Source of the DNA: Pseudocitrobacter corydidari
GTDB taxonomy: Bacteria > Pseudomonadota > Gammaproteobacteria > Enterobacterales > Enterobacteriaceae
Assembly (NCBI RefSeq): GCF_021172065.1
Contig: NZ_CP087880.1
Coordinates: 1,402,583 to 1,466,582 of the forward strand
Reading direction: 5' to 3'
DNA: 64,000 nucleotides
Shown: piece after piece, positions 27,271 through 34,542 of the stretch
Layout: every line of letters begins with the position of its first letter
Numbering within the stretch: position 1 is the first letter of the stretch
The notes under the pieces: generated by a model
Databases searched by the model: none
What the model was told of the DNA's origin: nothing
What the model saw: only the letters and a program-made list of their open reading frames with translations
Program-made: the position numbers and the translations under genes

Positions 27271-27870
27271 ATGGGTTATCTGAGTAAGGACGAACGACGG
27301 GAAGAAATTATGCAGGCGGCGATGCGCGTGGCGCTGGCCGAAGGTTTCCCGGCAATGACCGTCAGGCGGATCGCTACGGAAGCCAACGTTGCCACAGGCC
27401 AGGTCCATCACCATTTTGCTTCGGCAGGCGAACTCAAAGCCCAGGCGTTTATTCGCTTAACCCGTACCCTGCTGGATGCTAATCCGTTGCCGGAAAACGC
27501 CACGTGGCGTGAACGCTTATGCTCGATGCTTGGCAGCGATGACGGCGGGTTTGAGCCCTATATTCGCCTCTGGCGGGAAGCGCAGCTGATTGCCGCGAAA
27601 GATCCCGACATCAAGGCTGCTTATATTCTCACCATGCATATCTGGCATGATGAAACCACGGCGATTATCCGCCAGGGCCACGCGGCGCAGGAGTTTACGC
27701 TGCGCGATAGCCCCGAGCACATTGCCTGGCGGCTGATTGCGCTGGTTTGTGGGCTGGACGGCATGTACGCGCTGGGCATGACGGATATTAACGACGACGC
27801 CTTTGACCAGCATCTGGAAGCGGCGATCGCGCTGGAACTGTTTTCACTACCGCGCACACACAATATCTGA
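27271..27870 (+). CDS. smvR: TetR-family repressor of smvA (SmvR)
   Basis: A 199-residue TetR protein. The N-terminal helix-turn-helix reads [43 protein letters not shown], and the C-terminal part is an all-helical ligand pocket. Its divergent placement with smvA and the palindromes between them match the Klebsiella SmvR/SmvA pair. Loss-of-function changes in this repressor raise biocide tolerance in that genus. Its last 24 bp overlap the convergent umuC. Confidence 0.85.
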   Translation: MGYLSKDERREEIMQAAMRVALAEGFPAMTVRRIATEANVATGQVHHHFASAGELKAQAFIRLTRTLLDANPLPENATWRERLCSMLGSDDGGFEPYIRLWREAQLIAAKDPDIKAAYILTMHIWHDETTAIIRQGHAAQEFTLRDSPEHIAWRLIALVCGLDGMYALGMTDINDDAFDQHLEAAIALELFSLPRTHNI

Positions 27871-29112
27871 CATGCGCGTGGTATAACGCGGCGAGAGCAG
27901 TTCTCGTTTCATCTGCCACGGCTGCGCGATACCTTGCCCGGCAAAATAGAGCGTCCCGCGCCCGGTCTTATGATTAATCGCATCCAACACGTTCATTAAT
28001 GCTTCACTGTCCGCGCGCGGCGCGTTGTCATCAAACAGATTCAGCTGTGCAACGCCCTGGCTGAAAAAATCCCCCAGCATGACGCCCGCTTTCTGATAAC
28101 GTCGCCCTTCTTTCCAGATAACCTCCAGACAGCGCGTCGCGGCATGGATAATATCGCGGCTATCCTGGGTGGGCGTCAGCAGCTTTACCGATGCACTGTT
28201 GCCGTAATAGGGCTGCCCGGCGGCAAACGGCGATGTTTTAATAAATGCCGAAATAAACCGACAATACTGATGTTCCTGACGCAGCTTCTCCGCCGCCCGG
28301 CAGGCGTACTCGCAGATAGCCTGACGCATATCTTCGTAATCCGTTACCGGCGCACCAAATGAGCGGGAGCTAATGATGTCTTGCTTCACCGGCACAAACT
28401 CTTCCAGTTCCAGGCACGGTTCACCGCGTAATTCGCGCACCGTGCGCTCCAGCACCACGCTGAAATGTTTGCGAATAAAGCGGATGTCCGTATCCGCGAG
28501 ATCCAAAACGGTCTTGATACCCATCGCTTCCAGCTTTTTGCCGATCCGCCGCCCAATGCCCCATACTTCGCTGACCGGAAACGCCGCCATCAGTTTACGC
28601 TGCCGTTCGAGACTGGAGAGATCAACCACGCCGCCCGTTTGATGCTGCCATTTTTTGGCGGCATGATTTGCAAGCTTGGCGAGGGTTTTGGTTTGCGCGA
28701 TCCCCACGCCTACCGTCAGATGGGTGCGTTGAGCAATAGTCTGCCGAATCTCCCGACCAAAATCGGTTAAATCACGACAATTTCTGACACCGGTAAGATC
28801 GCAAAATGCTTCATCGATACTGTAGATCTCCACACGCGGCGCCAGTTCTTCCAGGGTGAACATCACCCGCTCCGACATATTGGCATACAGCTCATAATTA
28901 CTGCTGAATGCCACCACGCCATGACGCCGGAACTGCTCCTTCTGTTTAAAATAGGGCACGCCCATCGCCACCAGCGATTTCGCCTCTGCGCTACGGGCAA
29001 TGACGCAGCCGTCGTTATTTGACAGTACTACCACCGGTTTGCCTTTGAGATCCGGCCTGAACACCGTTTCGCAGGAGGCATAAAAACTGTTCACATCCAC
29101 CAGCGCAAACAT
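27847..29112 (-). CDS. umuC: Y-family DNA polymerase V catalytic subunit UmuC
   Basis: A 421-residue translesion polymerase. The catalytic acidic motifs are visible: D in [15 protein letters not shown], and the SIDEAF motif in [13 protein letters not shown]. The steric-gate region (NSFYASCE) is present, and QLNLFDD near the C-terminus is the beta-clamp-binding motif. With two UmuD' it forms Pol V. It lies 2 bp after umuD in one operon under an SOS box. The 3' end overlaps smvR by 24 bp. Confidence 0.94.
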   Translation of the reverse strand: MFALVDVNSFYASCETVFRPDLKGKPVVVLSNNDGCVIARSAEAKSLVAMGVPYFKQKEQFRRHGVVAFSSNYELYANMSERVMFTLEELAPRVEIYSIDEAFCDLTGVRNCRDLTDFGREIRQTIAQRTHLTVGVGIAQTKTLAKLANHAAKKWQHQTGGVVDLSSLERQRKLMAAFPVSEVWGIGRRIGKKLEAMGIKTVLDLADTDIRFIRKHFSVVLERTVRELRGEPCLELEEFVPVKQDIISSRSFGAPVTDYEDMRQAICEYACRAAEKLRQEHQYCRFISAFIKTSPFAAGQPYYGNSASVKLLTPTQDSRDIIHAATRCLEVIWKEGRRYQKAGVMLGDFFSQGVAQLNLFDDNAPRADSEALMNVLDAINHKTGRGTLYFAGQGIAQPWQMKRELLSPRYTTRMSDIVCAR

Positions 29113-29114
29113 AG

Positions 29115-29531
29115 TCAGCAGGCCGCTTTCACGATAAACGTCACCACACCAAAGATATCCAGCGGCATATCTTCGTTAATGCAGATAGGCGCATAGGCCG
29201 GATTACAGGGCACTAACTGGATCACCGGACGCAGTTGTAACCGCTTGACGGTAAATTCGCCATCGATAGCGGCGATAATAATATCGCCGTGTCTGGCGGT
29301 TCTCGCGCTGTCAACGACCAGCAAATCACCATTGCCGATACCCGCGTCGATCATCGAATCGCCCGTGGCGCGGATAAAATAGGTCGCGCTGGGATGCGCC
29401 ACCATAAATTCGTTGAGATCGATTCCCCGCTCAACGTAGTCGCGTGCCGGGCTGGGAAAGCCGCATGGCACTAATTCACTGAAAAGAGGCGTAATTACGC
29501 TCTCGCGTTGTTCTGCAAGTTTGTACATCAT
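29115..29531 (-). CDS. umuD: SOS mutagenesis protein UmuD (self-cleaving)
   Basis: A protein of about 138 residues of the LexA/UmuD S24 peptidase family. The cleavage site Cys23-Gly24 (VPCGFPSPA), the catalytic Ser59 (ATGDSM) and Lys96 (EFTVKRL) are all present. RecA-stimulated cleavage produces UmuD' for Pol V. I use the first ATG (29531); the open frame extends to a GTG at 29543 that lies almost at the SOS box and would give four extra residues. No strong ribosome site is visible. Confidence 0.93.
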   Translation of the reverse strand: MMYKLAEQRESVITPLFSELVPCGFPSPARDYVERGIDLNEFMVAHPSATYFIRATGDSMIDAGIGNGDLLVVDSARTARHGDIIIAAIDGEFTVKRLQLRPVIQLVPCNPAYAPICINEDMPLDIFGVVTFIVKAAC

Positions 29532-29547
29532 GACCGTAAACACCAGA

Positions 29548-29567
29548 TACTGTTTTTATATACAGTA
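29548..29567 (-). promoter_or_regulatory. LexA (SOS) box of umuDC
   Basis: A consensus CTGT-N8-ACAG site with flanking TA on both sides (TACTG...CAGTA), 17 bp upstream of the umuD ATG. On the minus strand the spacer is ATATAAAA, like the E. coli umuDC box. Confidence 0.93.
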
Positions 29568-29675
29568 GTAGTATTCATAAAGCTGATCAAGATGTGCTGA
29601 GGTACGAACGGTTAACCTATCACCGTTTTATCGATAAGTTTTTAATGTTCAGGAATATTAGTTTTGTAAATAATT

Positions 29676-29695
29676 CAGCCCTCAGACGAGGGCTG
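29676..29695 (-). terminator. Hairpin downstream of the citrate synthase gene
   Basis: Perfect 8-bp stem CAGCCCTC/GAGGGCTG with a 4-bp loop, 15 bp past the stop; on the minus strand it is followed by AATTATTTAC. It separates the gene from the umuDC promoter. Confidence 0.65.
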
Positions 29696-29709
29696 GCAAA
29701 GCGAGTTCG

Positions 29710-30996
29710 TTATTTACTGCTGCGGCGAGAGACATAATCCCGTTGCGTTTCGCCGGTATAAATCTGGCGCGGACGGTAGATAGTCAGCGGGGACTGATGC
29801 ATTTCGTTCCAGTGAGCCACCCAACCCAGCGTACGGCCCACCGCGGCTACCACCACAAACATGGAAGATGGCAGGCCCATCGCTTTCAGGATCACCGCAG
29901 TGTAGAAATCCACGCTTGGCGACAATCCATTTTCAACAAACCAGGGATCGGTCAACGCCACTTCTTCGAGCGCCATCGCAACCTGTAGCAGACTGTCGGA
30001 CATCCCCTGCTCCTTCAGCACACAATGACAGGTATCGCGCAGGATCGCCGCACGAGGATCAAGATTGCGATAACGCGAGTTACCAAATCCCAAACGGCGA
30101 AACGCCTGCGGGTCCCGCTTCGCATTGCGAAGGAACGCCGGTACCTGATCGACCGTTTCAATCTCTTCCAGCATGCGCATGCTGGCTTCATTCGCACCAC
30201 CGTGCATCGGGCCCCACAGTGAGGCCAGCCCTGCCGCCACGCAGGCGAACAGATTCGCACCCGATGACCCGGCCGCGCGAACCGTCGTGGTCGATGCGCA
30301 CTGACCATGATCGGCGTGCAGTACCAGAATCTGGTTCATCGCCTGTTCAATCACCGGATTAAGCTGATATTTCTCCGCGGGAATCGCAAACAGCATGTGC
30401 AGGAAATTGCCCGCATAGGAGAGATCGTTACGCGGATATTGCGCGGGTTGTTCGATGGTAAATTTATAGCTCATTGCCGCAAGCGTCGGCATTTTAGACA
30501 GTAATCGCGTAGCCGCCAGCGCCCGGTGTTCGGGATTTTCCACATCCAGCACATCGTGATAGAACGCCGCCAGCGCCCCCACCATGGCGCACATCAACGC
30601 CATCGGATGCGAGTCGCGACGAAAACCGCTGCACATCTTTGACATCTGCTCATGCACCAGCGTGTGCCGCGTAATGTTTTGTCGGAAGGCCTGATAACGG
30701 GATTCGTCCGGTGCGTGGCCTTCCAGCAAAATGTAAGCCACTTCCAGAAAGTCGCACTGACTGGCCAGTTGCTCAACCGGGTAACCACGGTGTAGCAGAA
30801 TGCTTTTTTCCGTATCGATATAGGAAATCGCTGACTGACAGCCCGCCGTGTTAGAAAAACCGGGATCAAAGCCGTATAAGCGAGACTGATTCAGCGCCCG
30901 GATATCCATACCATCGTGCCCAAGCGTTGCTGACACGCGGTCCAGTATCACAGGCTCCTGCCCGTCCAAAGAAAGCGTTAGTGGTTTAGCACCCAT
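29710..30996 (-). CDS. Second citrate synthase (GltA-like) with an altered catalytic His
   Basis: A 428-residue hexameric-type citrate synthase, close to GltA in length and order of motifs. Retained: oxaloacetate ligands in LHADHGQ, the catalytic His in GPMHGGANEA, the Arg in LDPRA, the catalytic Asp in VDFYTAVILKAMG, and late Arg residues in GRTLGW and YRPRQIYTG. However, GltA's GFGHRVYK reads GFGNSRYR here, so the oxaloacetate-polarising His305 is Asn306. It may be impaired or have another substrate (2-methylcitrate synthases differ elsewhere). I start it at ATG 30996 behind AGGGGA; the frame extends to a TTG at 31017. Primary gltA is expected elsewhere, beside sdh. Confidence 0.88.
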   Translation of the reverse strand: MGAKPLTLSLDGQEPVILDRVSATLGHDGMDIRALNQSRLYGFDPGFSNTAGCQSAISYIDTEKSILLHRGYPVEQLASQCDFLEVAYILLEGHAPDESRYQAFRQNITRHTLVHEQMSKMCSGFRRDSHPMALMCAMVGALAAFYHDVLDVENPEHRALAATRLLSKMPTLAAMSYKFTIEQPAQYPRNDLSYAGNFLHMLFAIPAEKYQLNPVIEQAMNQILVLHADHGQCASTTTVRAAGSSGANLFACVAAGLASLWGPMHGGANEASMRMLEEIETVDQVPAFLRNAKRDPQAFRRLGFGNSRYRNLDPRAAILRDTCHCVLKEQGMSDSLLQVAMALEEVALTDPWFVENGLSPSVDFYTAVILKAMGLPSSMFVVVAAVGRTLGWVAHWNEMHQSPLTIYRPRQIYTGETQRDYVSRRSSK

Positions 30997-31213
30997 CGGT
31001 AAGTGTCCCCTGTGCAATACGAAGCCATAACCTGAGGTAATATTTCAGGCAGAAAAACCAACATAACCAGAGCGATGGGGCGATTCTTTGATGTAAACGG
31101 CTAAAACGACGATAAAACGTGCGATGGATAAAAAACGGAGGTTTTTTTATGGCTGCTTGTTCAAAAACTCAAAAAAAAGGGTGCATTGAAGATACCTGCC
31201 AGCACATGAGATT

Positions 31214-31233
31214 GGCGGGGATAACTCCCCGCC
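31214..31233 (-). terminator. Hairpin at the end of the hok transcript
   Basis: Perfect 7-bp stem GGCGGGG/CCCCGCC, loop 6, eight bases past the hok stop. Hok mRNAs end in such a GC-rich hairpin, whose 3' end also folds back on the leader. Confidence 0.6.
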
Positions 31234-31240
31234 TTGTCTC

Positions 31241-31396
31241 TTACTGTTTGGAGTCACACGCGGTGAAAACAGCAACCTCCGTTTGGTTTGTCCGGAAGTG
31301 GACCTCGCAGAGATCCTTCCGCATCGCCAACACCGCAAAAATCACGGTGATACAGATGATAACCAGGGCAATTAAGCCCGAACGCTGCCGTTTCAT
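31241..31396 (-). CDS. Hok/Gef-family type I toxin
   Basis: A 51-residue membrane-depolarising peptide. A basic start (MKRQRSG) precedes one transmembrane helix (LIALVIICITVIFAVLA) and the family motif RKDLCEVHFRTNQTEVAVFTAC, with the conserved Cys and Glu of LCE. The leader ends GTCAAGGAGAAGCAGGCT before the ATG, as at other hok loci. A mok-like ORF overlaps the start, a sok-like antisense region lies upstream and a GC-rich hairpin follows, so the locus looks complete. Translation would normally be blocked by the antisense RNA. Confidence 0.88.
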   Translation of the reverse strand: MKRQRSGLIALVIICITVIFAVLAMRKDLCEVHFRTNQTEVAVFTACDSKQ

Positions 31397-31452
31397 AGCC
31401 TGCTTCTCCTTGACCCGTAGGTCTGTAAGAGGCTAATCTTCATGTGTCGCAT
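31393..31452 (-). CDS. Mok-like leader ORF coupled to hok
   Basis: A 19-residue ORF (MRHMKISLLQTYGSRRSRL) whose TGA overlaps the hok ATG as ATGA. At classical loci hok is translated only when ribosomes translate mok, the overlapping leader frame that sok blocks. The true mok start may lie further upstream; I give the part supported by an ATG and the overlap. Confidence 0.5.
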   Translation of the reverse strand: MRHMKISLLQTYGSRRSRL

Positions 31453-31482
31453 GTAGAAATCGCCTCAGATTAATATTTAACG

Positions 31483-31516
31483 TCTTGCAGGACGCTGAAT
31501 GTGGTCTGGGGCTTTT
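31483..31516 (+). ncRNA. Candidate Sok-type antisense RNA of the hok locus
   Basis: On the strand opposite hok, a TAATAT -10-like element (31471-31476) precedes a short segment ending in TCTGGGGCTTTTC, as in Sok RNAs. GGTCTGTAAGAGGC upstream and CTTTTCTCTATCTGCC at the end are shared with the sok remnant near 59843-59925. The stem of this copy is imperfect. The remaining bases up to 31785 hold the 5' leader of the hok mRNA (a TGCCTGAG/TTGAGGC-type region) and no further gene. Confidence 0.4.
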
Positions 31517-31785
31517 CTCTATCTGCCGCTTGGTATTTGCCTGAGACAGATAGCCTCAAGCACCCGACGCAATATTACCTCTTCTGTTCTCTACTCCCGC
31601 AGTCTGAAAGCGGACTTGCCGTACTGTTCACTCGTCATCAATCCAGGCATTTCACCCACGGAATAAAACGGTTGAAGAACCAGCAATCAGGGAGATTCTG
31701 TGAAGATTACAGCTCGTTGCGATCCTGATATATAGACCTGTGTTATACATGCCGCGTTCAATTAGAGAATGTATCAGGAAGCGTT

Positions 31786-31947
31786 ATGAAAAAATTTGCG
31801 ATGGTCTTTGCCATTATTCTGGCGACGGCAACCGTCAGCGGTTGCGCACCATGGTGGGGGCCGGGTGGGCACGGTGGTCCTGGCGGACATGGAGGCCAAC
31901 ACTCAGGTGGGCCAGGCAATGGTCACGGGGGGCCTGGCGGTCGCTAG
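31786..31947 (+). CDS. Small Gly/His-rich lipoprotein
   Basis: A 53-residue ORF with a strong AGGA ribosome site. The signal peptide (MKKFAMVFAIILATATV) ends in the lipobox SGCA, so Cys20 would be lipidated. The mature part is WWGPGGHGGPGGHGGQHSGG and more of the same, almost only Gly, His and Pro. His-rich secreted peptides can bind metals, but no function is established. A terminator follows at 31980. I do not recognise a named family. Confidence 0.7.
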   Translation: MKKFAMVFAIILATATVSGCAPWWGPGGHGGPGGHGGQHSGGPGNGHGGPGGR

Positions 31948-31979
31948 CGCTGTGTAATGCCAACAGGTATAGCCCAAAG

Positions 31980-32003
31980 ATAAACCGCCCGGGGGCGGTT
32001 TAT
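31980..32003. terminator. Bidirectional terminator after the small lipoprotein
   Basis: Perfect 10-bp stem ATAAACCGCC/GGCGGTTTAT with a CGGG loop, lying between the plus-strand lipoprotein and the minus-strand gene that ends at 32015. Confidence 0.75.
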
Positions 32004-32014
32004 GAACGTCTGAT

Positions 32015-32227
32015 TCAATGATGTGCTAATTCGCCAGAGCTATGTCTGGGGCCTAGTCGCCCTGCTTCCTTCAAGATTTCCTCAATGAGTTCCTCAAGGC
32101 ACTCTTTACCATGATGGTCGCATACCAGATGTATCTGCCGTGATATCTCTTCTGTCTGCATGCCATCACACAAGGCGGATTTGAGCATTACCGCTGCCCA
32201 GCGTTTCGCTTCAGAGTGAGTTAACAT
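32015..32227 (-). CDS. Small hypothetical protein (70 aa)
   Basis: I do not recognise this protein. It is a soluble, helical, mildly acidic 70-residue ORF (MLTHSEAKRWAAVMLKSALCDGMQTEEISRQIHLVCDHHGKECLEELIEEILKEAGRLG...), ending in a His-containing tail. A GGGAGGGG ribosome site lies 2-3 bp before the ATG, tight spacing but strong. It ends against a terminator shared with the convergent lipoprotein gene. Cys and His residues (CDHHGKEC) could bind metal; this is speculation. Confidence 0.6.
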   Translation of the reverse strand: MLTHSEAKRWAAVMLKSALCDGMQTEEISRQIHLVCDHHGKECLEELIEEILKEAGRLGPRHSSGELAHH

Positions 32228-32370
32228 ACCCCCTCCCGATTCAGGATATCTCTCTAAGCGTAGTCTTCGCAGAAAAAAACTCCAGCAAATGAATAATCAC
32301 TATGAGAAACAGAATATTTCAAATATGTCGACGTCTTGCATGCGGAGAAAAACGCGATAACGCGGTGTAC

Positions 32371-32871
32371 TCAGTGAAGCTGTGTCGAAAACGCAGGGAA
32401 AATCAGCCCAGGTTTGTCCAGTCTGAGGTTAATGTAATCAAATCGAGCAAAACCGACACGGGGAATAATAATTTTTCGTAACGCTCTGTACTGAACTAAG
32501 GTCACCAATATCAATCTGTAGTGTCGGTCAATGAAAGAGAGTAATTCTCTATCGTTTAAACCATCGTCAACTTTCTCGATAAACCAAAGCGCCCACTGAC
32601 GCTGCGTATATATATGTTCAACACGGATGGCATGCCCCAGTTGAAGAGATAACGTCACACCGATAGTACGTTCCGCAGTAGAGGATTTTTTTAAATCAAT
32701 GACTCTCGTCAGGCCATATTTACGTCTACAGCTGAGAAAATCCAGAAGGCAGGAAACAGAACTTAGCGCCCCTTTTTCATCACTAAGCCCATGGGTATTC
32801 ATGGTTTTTCTAAGTTCGATACAGTCCCGAAGGGCTGTCAATAGAATATAATCACATACGTTGTCGTTCAT
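32371..32871 (-). CDS. Hypothetical protein (166 aa)
   Basis: I do not recognise this protein. It is 166 residues, basic, soluble, with no signal peptide. Features are a central CRRKYGLTRVIDLKKSSTAERTIGV segment and a C-terminal stretch rich in Arg, Phe and Ile. Base composition is AT-rich relative to the neighbouring backbone genes, suggesting acquisition. GGAAG lies just before the start. The upstream 287 bp (32872-33158) are AT-rich and show no gene. Confidence 0.55.
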   Translation of the reverse strand: MNDNVCDYILLTALRDCIELRKTMNTHGLSDEKGALSSVSCLLDFLSCRRKYGLTRVIDLKKSSTAERTIGVTLSLQLGHAIRVEHIYTQRQWALWFIEKVDDGLNDRELLSFIDRHYRLILVTLVQYRALRKIIIPRVGFARFDYINLRLDKPGLIFPAFSTQLH

Positions 32872-33158
32872 GCTTCCCTCGGTAAGTGGGTGGAAGCAGG
32901 ACGTATTATTAAATCTTTGCTTCGTTAACTCACTATAGTTCAGATTGAAAAATCCGAAAAGAATTAACTATAAATTTACAATTTATAAACACAAAAAACC
33001 AACAAGATGGCCATTCTTACTGCATCAGAAAAATCGAAAAAGACAAATTGATTGCCTACTACTCATTAAGGATTAGTCACTTACATTAATTACTGACATT
33101 GATTATCACTAAAAACTGGATTAGCCTATGTCAGAAAAATCGCAATCGGATAGTCACA

Positions 33159-33518
33159 ATGAAAAAAACCATGATAGCACTTTTTGTTCTCGGCCTGGCT
33201 GGCTGTAGTGCAAATAGCGTACAGAGTAATGCTGCACACGTTAGAGTCACCAATAATGAACCGGGTCGCGAATGTAAATTCCTCGGCGACATCACCGGGA
33301 GCCAGGGTAACTTCTTTACTGGCGGCTGGACATCAAACAGCAATCTTGAAACTGGCGCGCGTAACGATCTGAAAAACAAAGCGGCAGATATGGGAGGAAA
33401 TGTGGTCGCGCTCATTACCCAAAGAGCGGGTCAAACCGGTAGTGCTTACGGCGGTACGGGTTCATCTGAACAAACCAATGTTACTTTATCTGGCAATGTT
33501 TATCGCTGCCCAGAATAA
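33159..33518 (+). CDS. DUF4156 lipoprotein (YjeI-like)
   Basis: A 119-residue lipoprotein with signal MKKTMIALFVLGLAGCSA, lipobox LAGC. The body has VRVTNNEPGRECKFLGDITGSQGNFFTGGW and LKNKAADMGGNVVALIT, and ends GNVYRCPE; this matches the DUF4156 family of E. coli YjeI. Two outer Cys residues could form a disulfide. I start it at 33159 because it gives the signal peptide; an ATG at 33099 is in frame but adds a charged extension. Function is unknown. A terminator follows directly. Confidence 0.85.
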   Translation: MKKTMIALFVLGLAGCSANSVQSNAAHVRVTNNEPGRECKFLGDITGSQGNFFTGGWTSNSNLETGARNDLKNKAADMGGNVVALITQRAGQTGSAYGGTGSSEQTNVTLSGNVYRCPE

Positions 33519-33523
33519 AAGCC

Positions 33524-33553
33524 AGGCCCTGCACAGGGCCTTTATTTTATTTA
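33524..33553 (+). terminator. Terminator of the DUF4156 lipoprotein gene
   Basis: 7-bp stem AGGCCCT/AGGGCCT with a GCAC loop, followed by a T-rich tail (TTATTTTATTT). Confidence 0.85.
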
Positions 33554-33691
33554 ATAGCTAAAACCACATATTCAAATTATCACCCCAAATAAAGTTGGCC
33601 ATAAAGAAAATTCTCATAATAAATTCAGCGTTAAAAAATAATCTAGAATTAATTATGAGGTTTTCATCAACGTGAAATGGAGGATTAACAA

Positions 33692-33925
33692 TTGTCTATT
33701 CAACACGACGAAAAAGGCCAGGTTGTTATTGGAGAAGCTGCACTCGCCCTTGCACTTAGCGAGAAAGAGATTAGCGTAAATGCACTCATTATGCAGTTAT
33801 CCCGGATGGAAGCAGGTTGCGTAACGGACGAACGGATACAGTCGATCGTCAAAGCCAGAAACTGGCTGATGAGCTTTGAGTATCCTCAGGAAGCCGCGGC
33901 ATGCCTGCCCTATCTTAACAGCTAA
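33692..33925 (+). CDS. Small helical protein, possibly YmgB/AriR family
   Basis: A 77-residue ORF starting with TTG, with GGAGG 8 bp upstream. The sequence GEAALALALSEKEISVNALIMQLSRMEAG...IQSIVKARNWLM resembles the small helical biofilm/acid-resistance proteins YmgB (AriR), YmgA and YcgZ, which act as connectors for two-component signalling. The match is a pattern impression, not an alignment. It stands alone with AT-rich flanks. Confidence 0.6.
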   Translation: MSIQHDEKGQVVIGEAALALALSEKEISVNALIMQLSRMEAGCVTDERIQSIVKARNWLMSFEYPQEAAACLPYLNS

Positions 33926-33961
33926 TGTGAACTGTCTTTATCTCGAGTAGAAGAGATATTC

Positions 33962-34054
33962 ATGGACGTAGTCCGGTTTCCACCGGAAAACGGCGAAGAC
34001 AACCTCAACGGTTACGCGCAAGCGTTTTCCGGCTGGAATATCTGTCACGGATGA
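33962..34054 (+). CDS. Possible 30-residue peptide
   Basis: ORF MDVVRFPPENGEDNLNG...NICHG begins 37 bp after the preceding gene. The ribosome site is weak (AAGAGAT), and a TCCGGT/ACCGGA hairpin forms inside the reading frame, so this could equally be a 3' structured region. Reported because nothing else occupies 33926-34229. Confidence 0.2.
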   Translation: MDVVRFPPENGEDNLNGYAQAFSGWNICHG

Positions 34055-34229
34055 CGCTTTTATTCATTAATTTAATAACAACGAGTATTTCCGGAATAGT
34101 AAATCTTACACCATGAGATAATCAGACTTTTCTGTCAAAAACACGTCTCTCATCCCCTCACATTAATCTAAACTATAGTTTTAATGTAACAAAAAAAATC
34201 TTCATCCTTCCTGATGACCAGGAGATAAA

Positions 34230-34490
34230 ATGTCTGATTTAAATGAACGCGTTGAAACGCTAGAAAAAACCATTGCCGACCTAAGCCTTGACCTTCAGGC
34301 GTCCAGGATTGCTATAACCGTATTAACGAACGTTATTAATAAGATGAGCGGTACCCCTGGATATGTAGCCAATTCGTATGAAGAAGAAAATAGCTCGGCC
34401 CCTTTGGTTAAGTTTAACCATCCGGAGCAGGATGGTTATGAGGAAAAGCTTACTGAAAAAGTGTTGGCACTGATTGCCAAAACACACTGA
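34230..34490 (+). CDS. Small coiled-coil hypothetical protein (86 aa)
   Basis: I do not recognise this protein. The first 40 residues (LNERVETLEKTIADLSLDLQASRIAITVLTNVINKM) have heptad spacing of an alpha-helical coiled coil, followed by a polar linker and a short C-terminal helix (EEKLTEKVLALIAKTH). CAGGAGATAAA gives a good ribosome site. It ends at a bidirectional terminator shared with convergent patD. The N-terminus loosely recalls YecF-type small proteins, but I would not assign a family. Confidence 0.65.
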   Translation: MSDLNERVETLEKTIADLSLDLQASRIAITVLTNVINKMSGTPGYVANSYEEENSSAPLVKFNHPEQDGYEEKLTEKVLALIAKTH

Positions 34491-34506
34491 TTCAAAGCGC
34501 GATAAA

Positions 34507-34536
34507 GGAAGTGGCTGTGTAAATTCAGCCACTTCC
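34507..34536. terminator. Bidirectional terminator between the 86-aa gene and patD
   Basis: Perfect 11-bp stem GGAAGTGGCTG/CAGCCACTTCC with an 8-bp loop, 17 bp past one stop and 7 bp past the other. Confidence 0.75.
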
Positions 34537-34542
34537 CGGCCC

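Noticed and set aside
31149..31436. Plus-strand ORF with a good GGAGG site opposite hok
   Set aside because: After an A-rich start its codons mirror the hok frame and hairpin on the other strand, and the protein has no recognisable features; the hok reading is far better supported.
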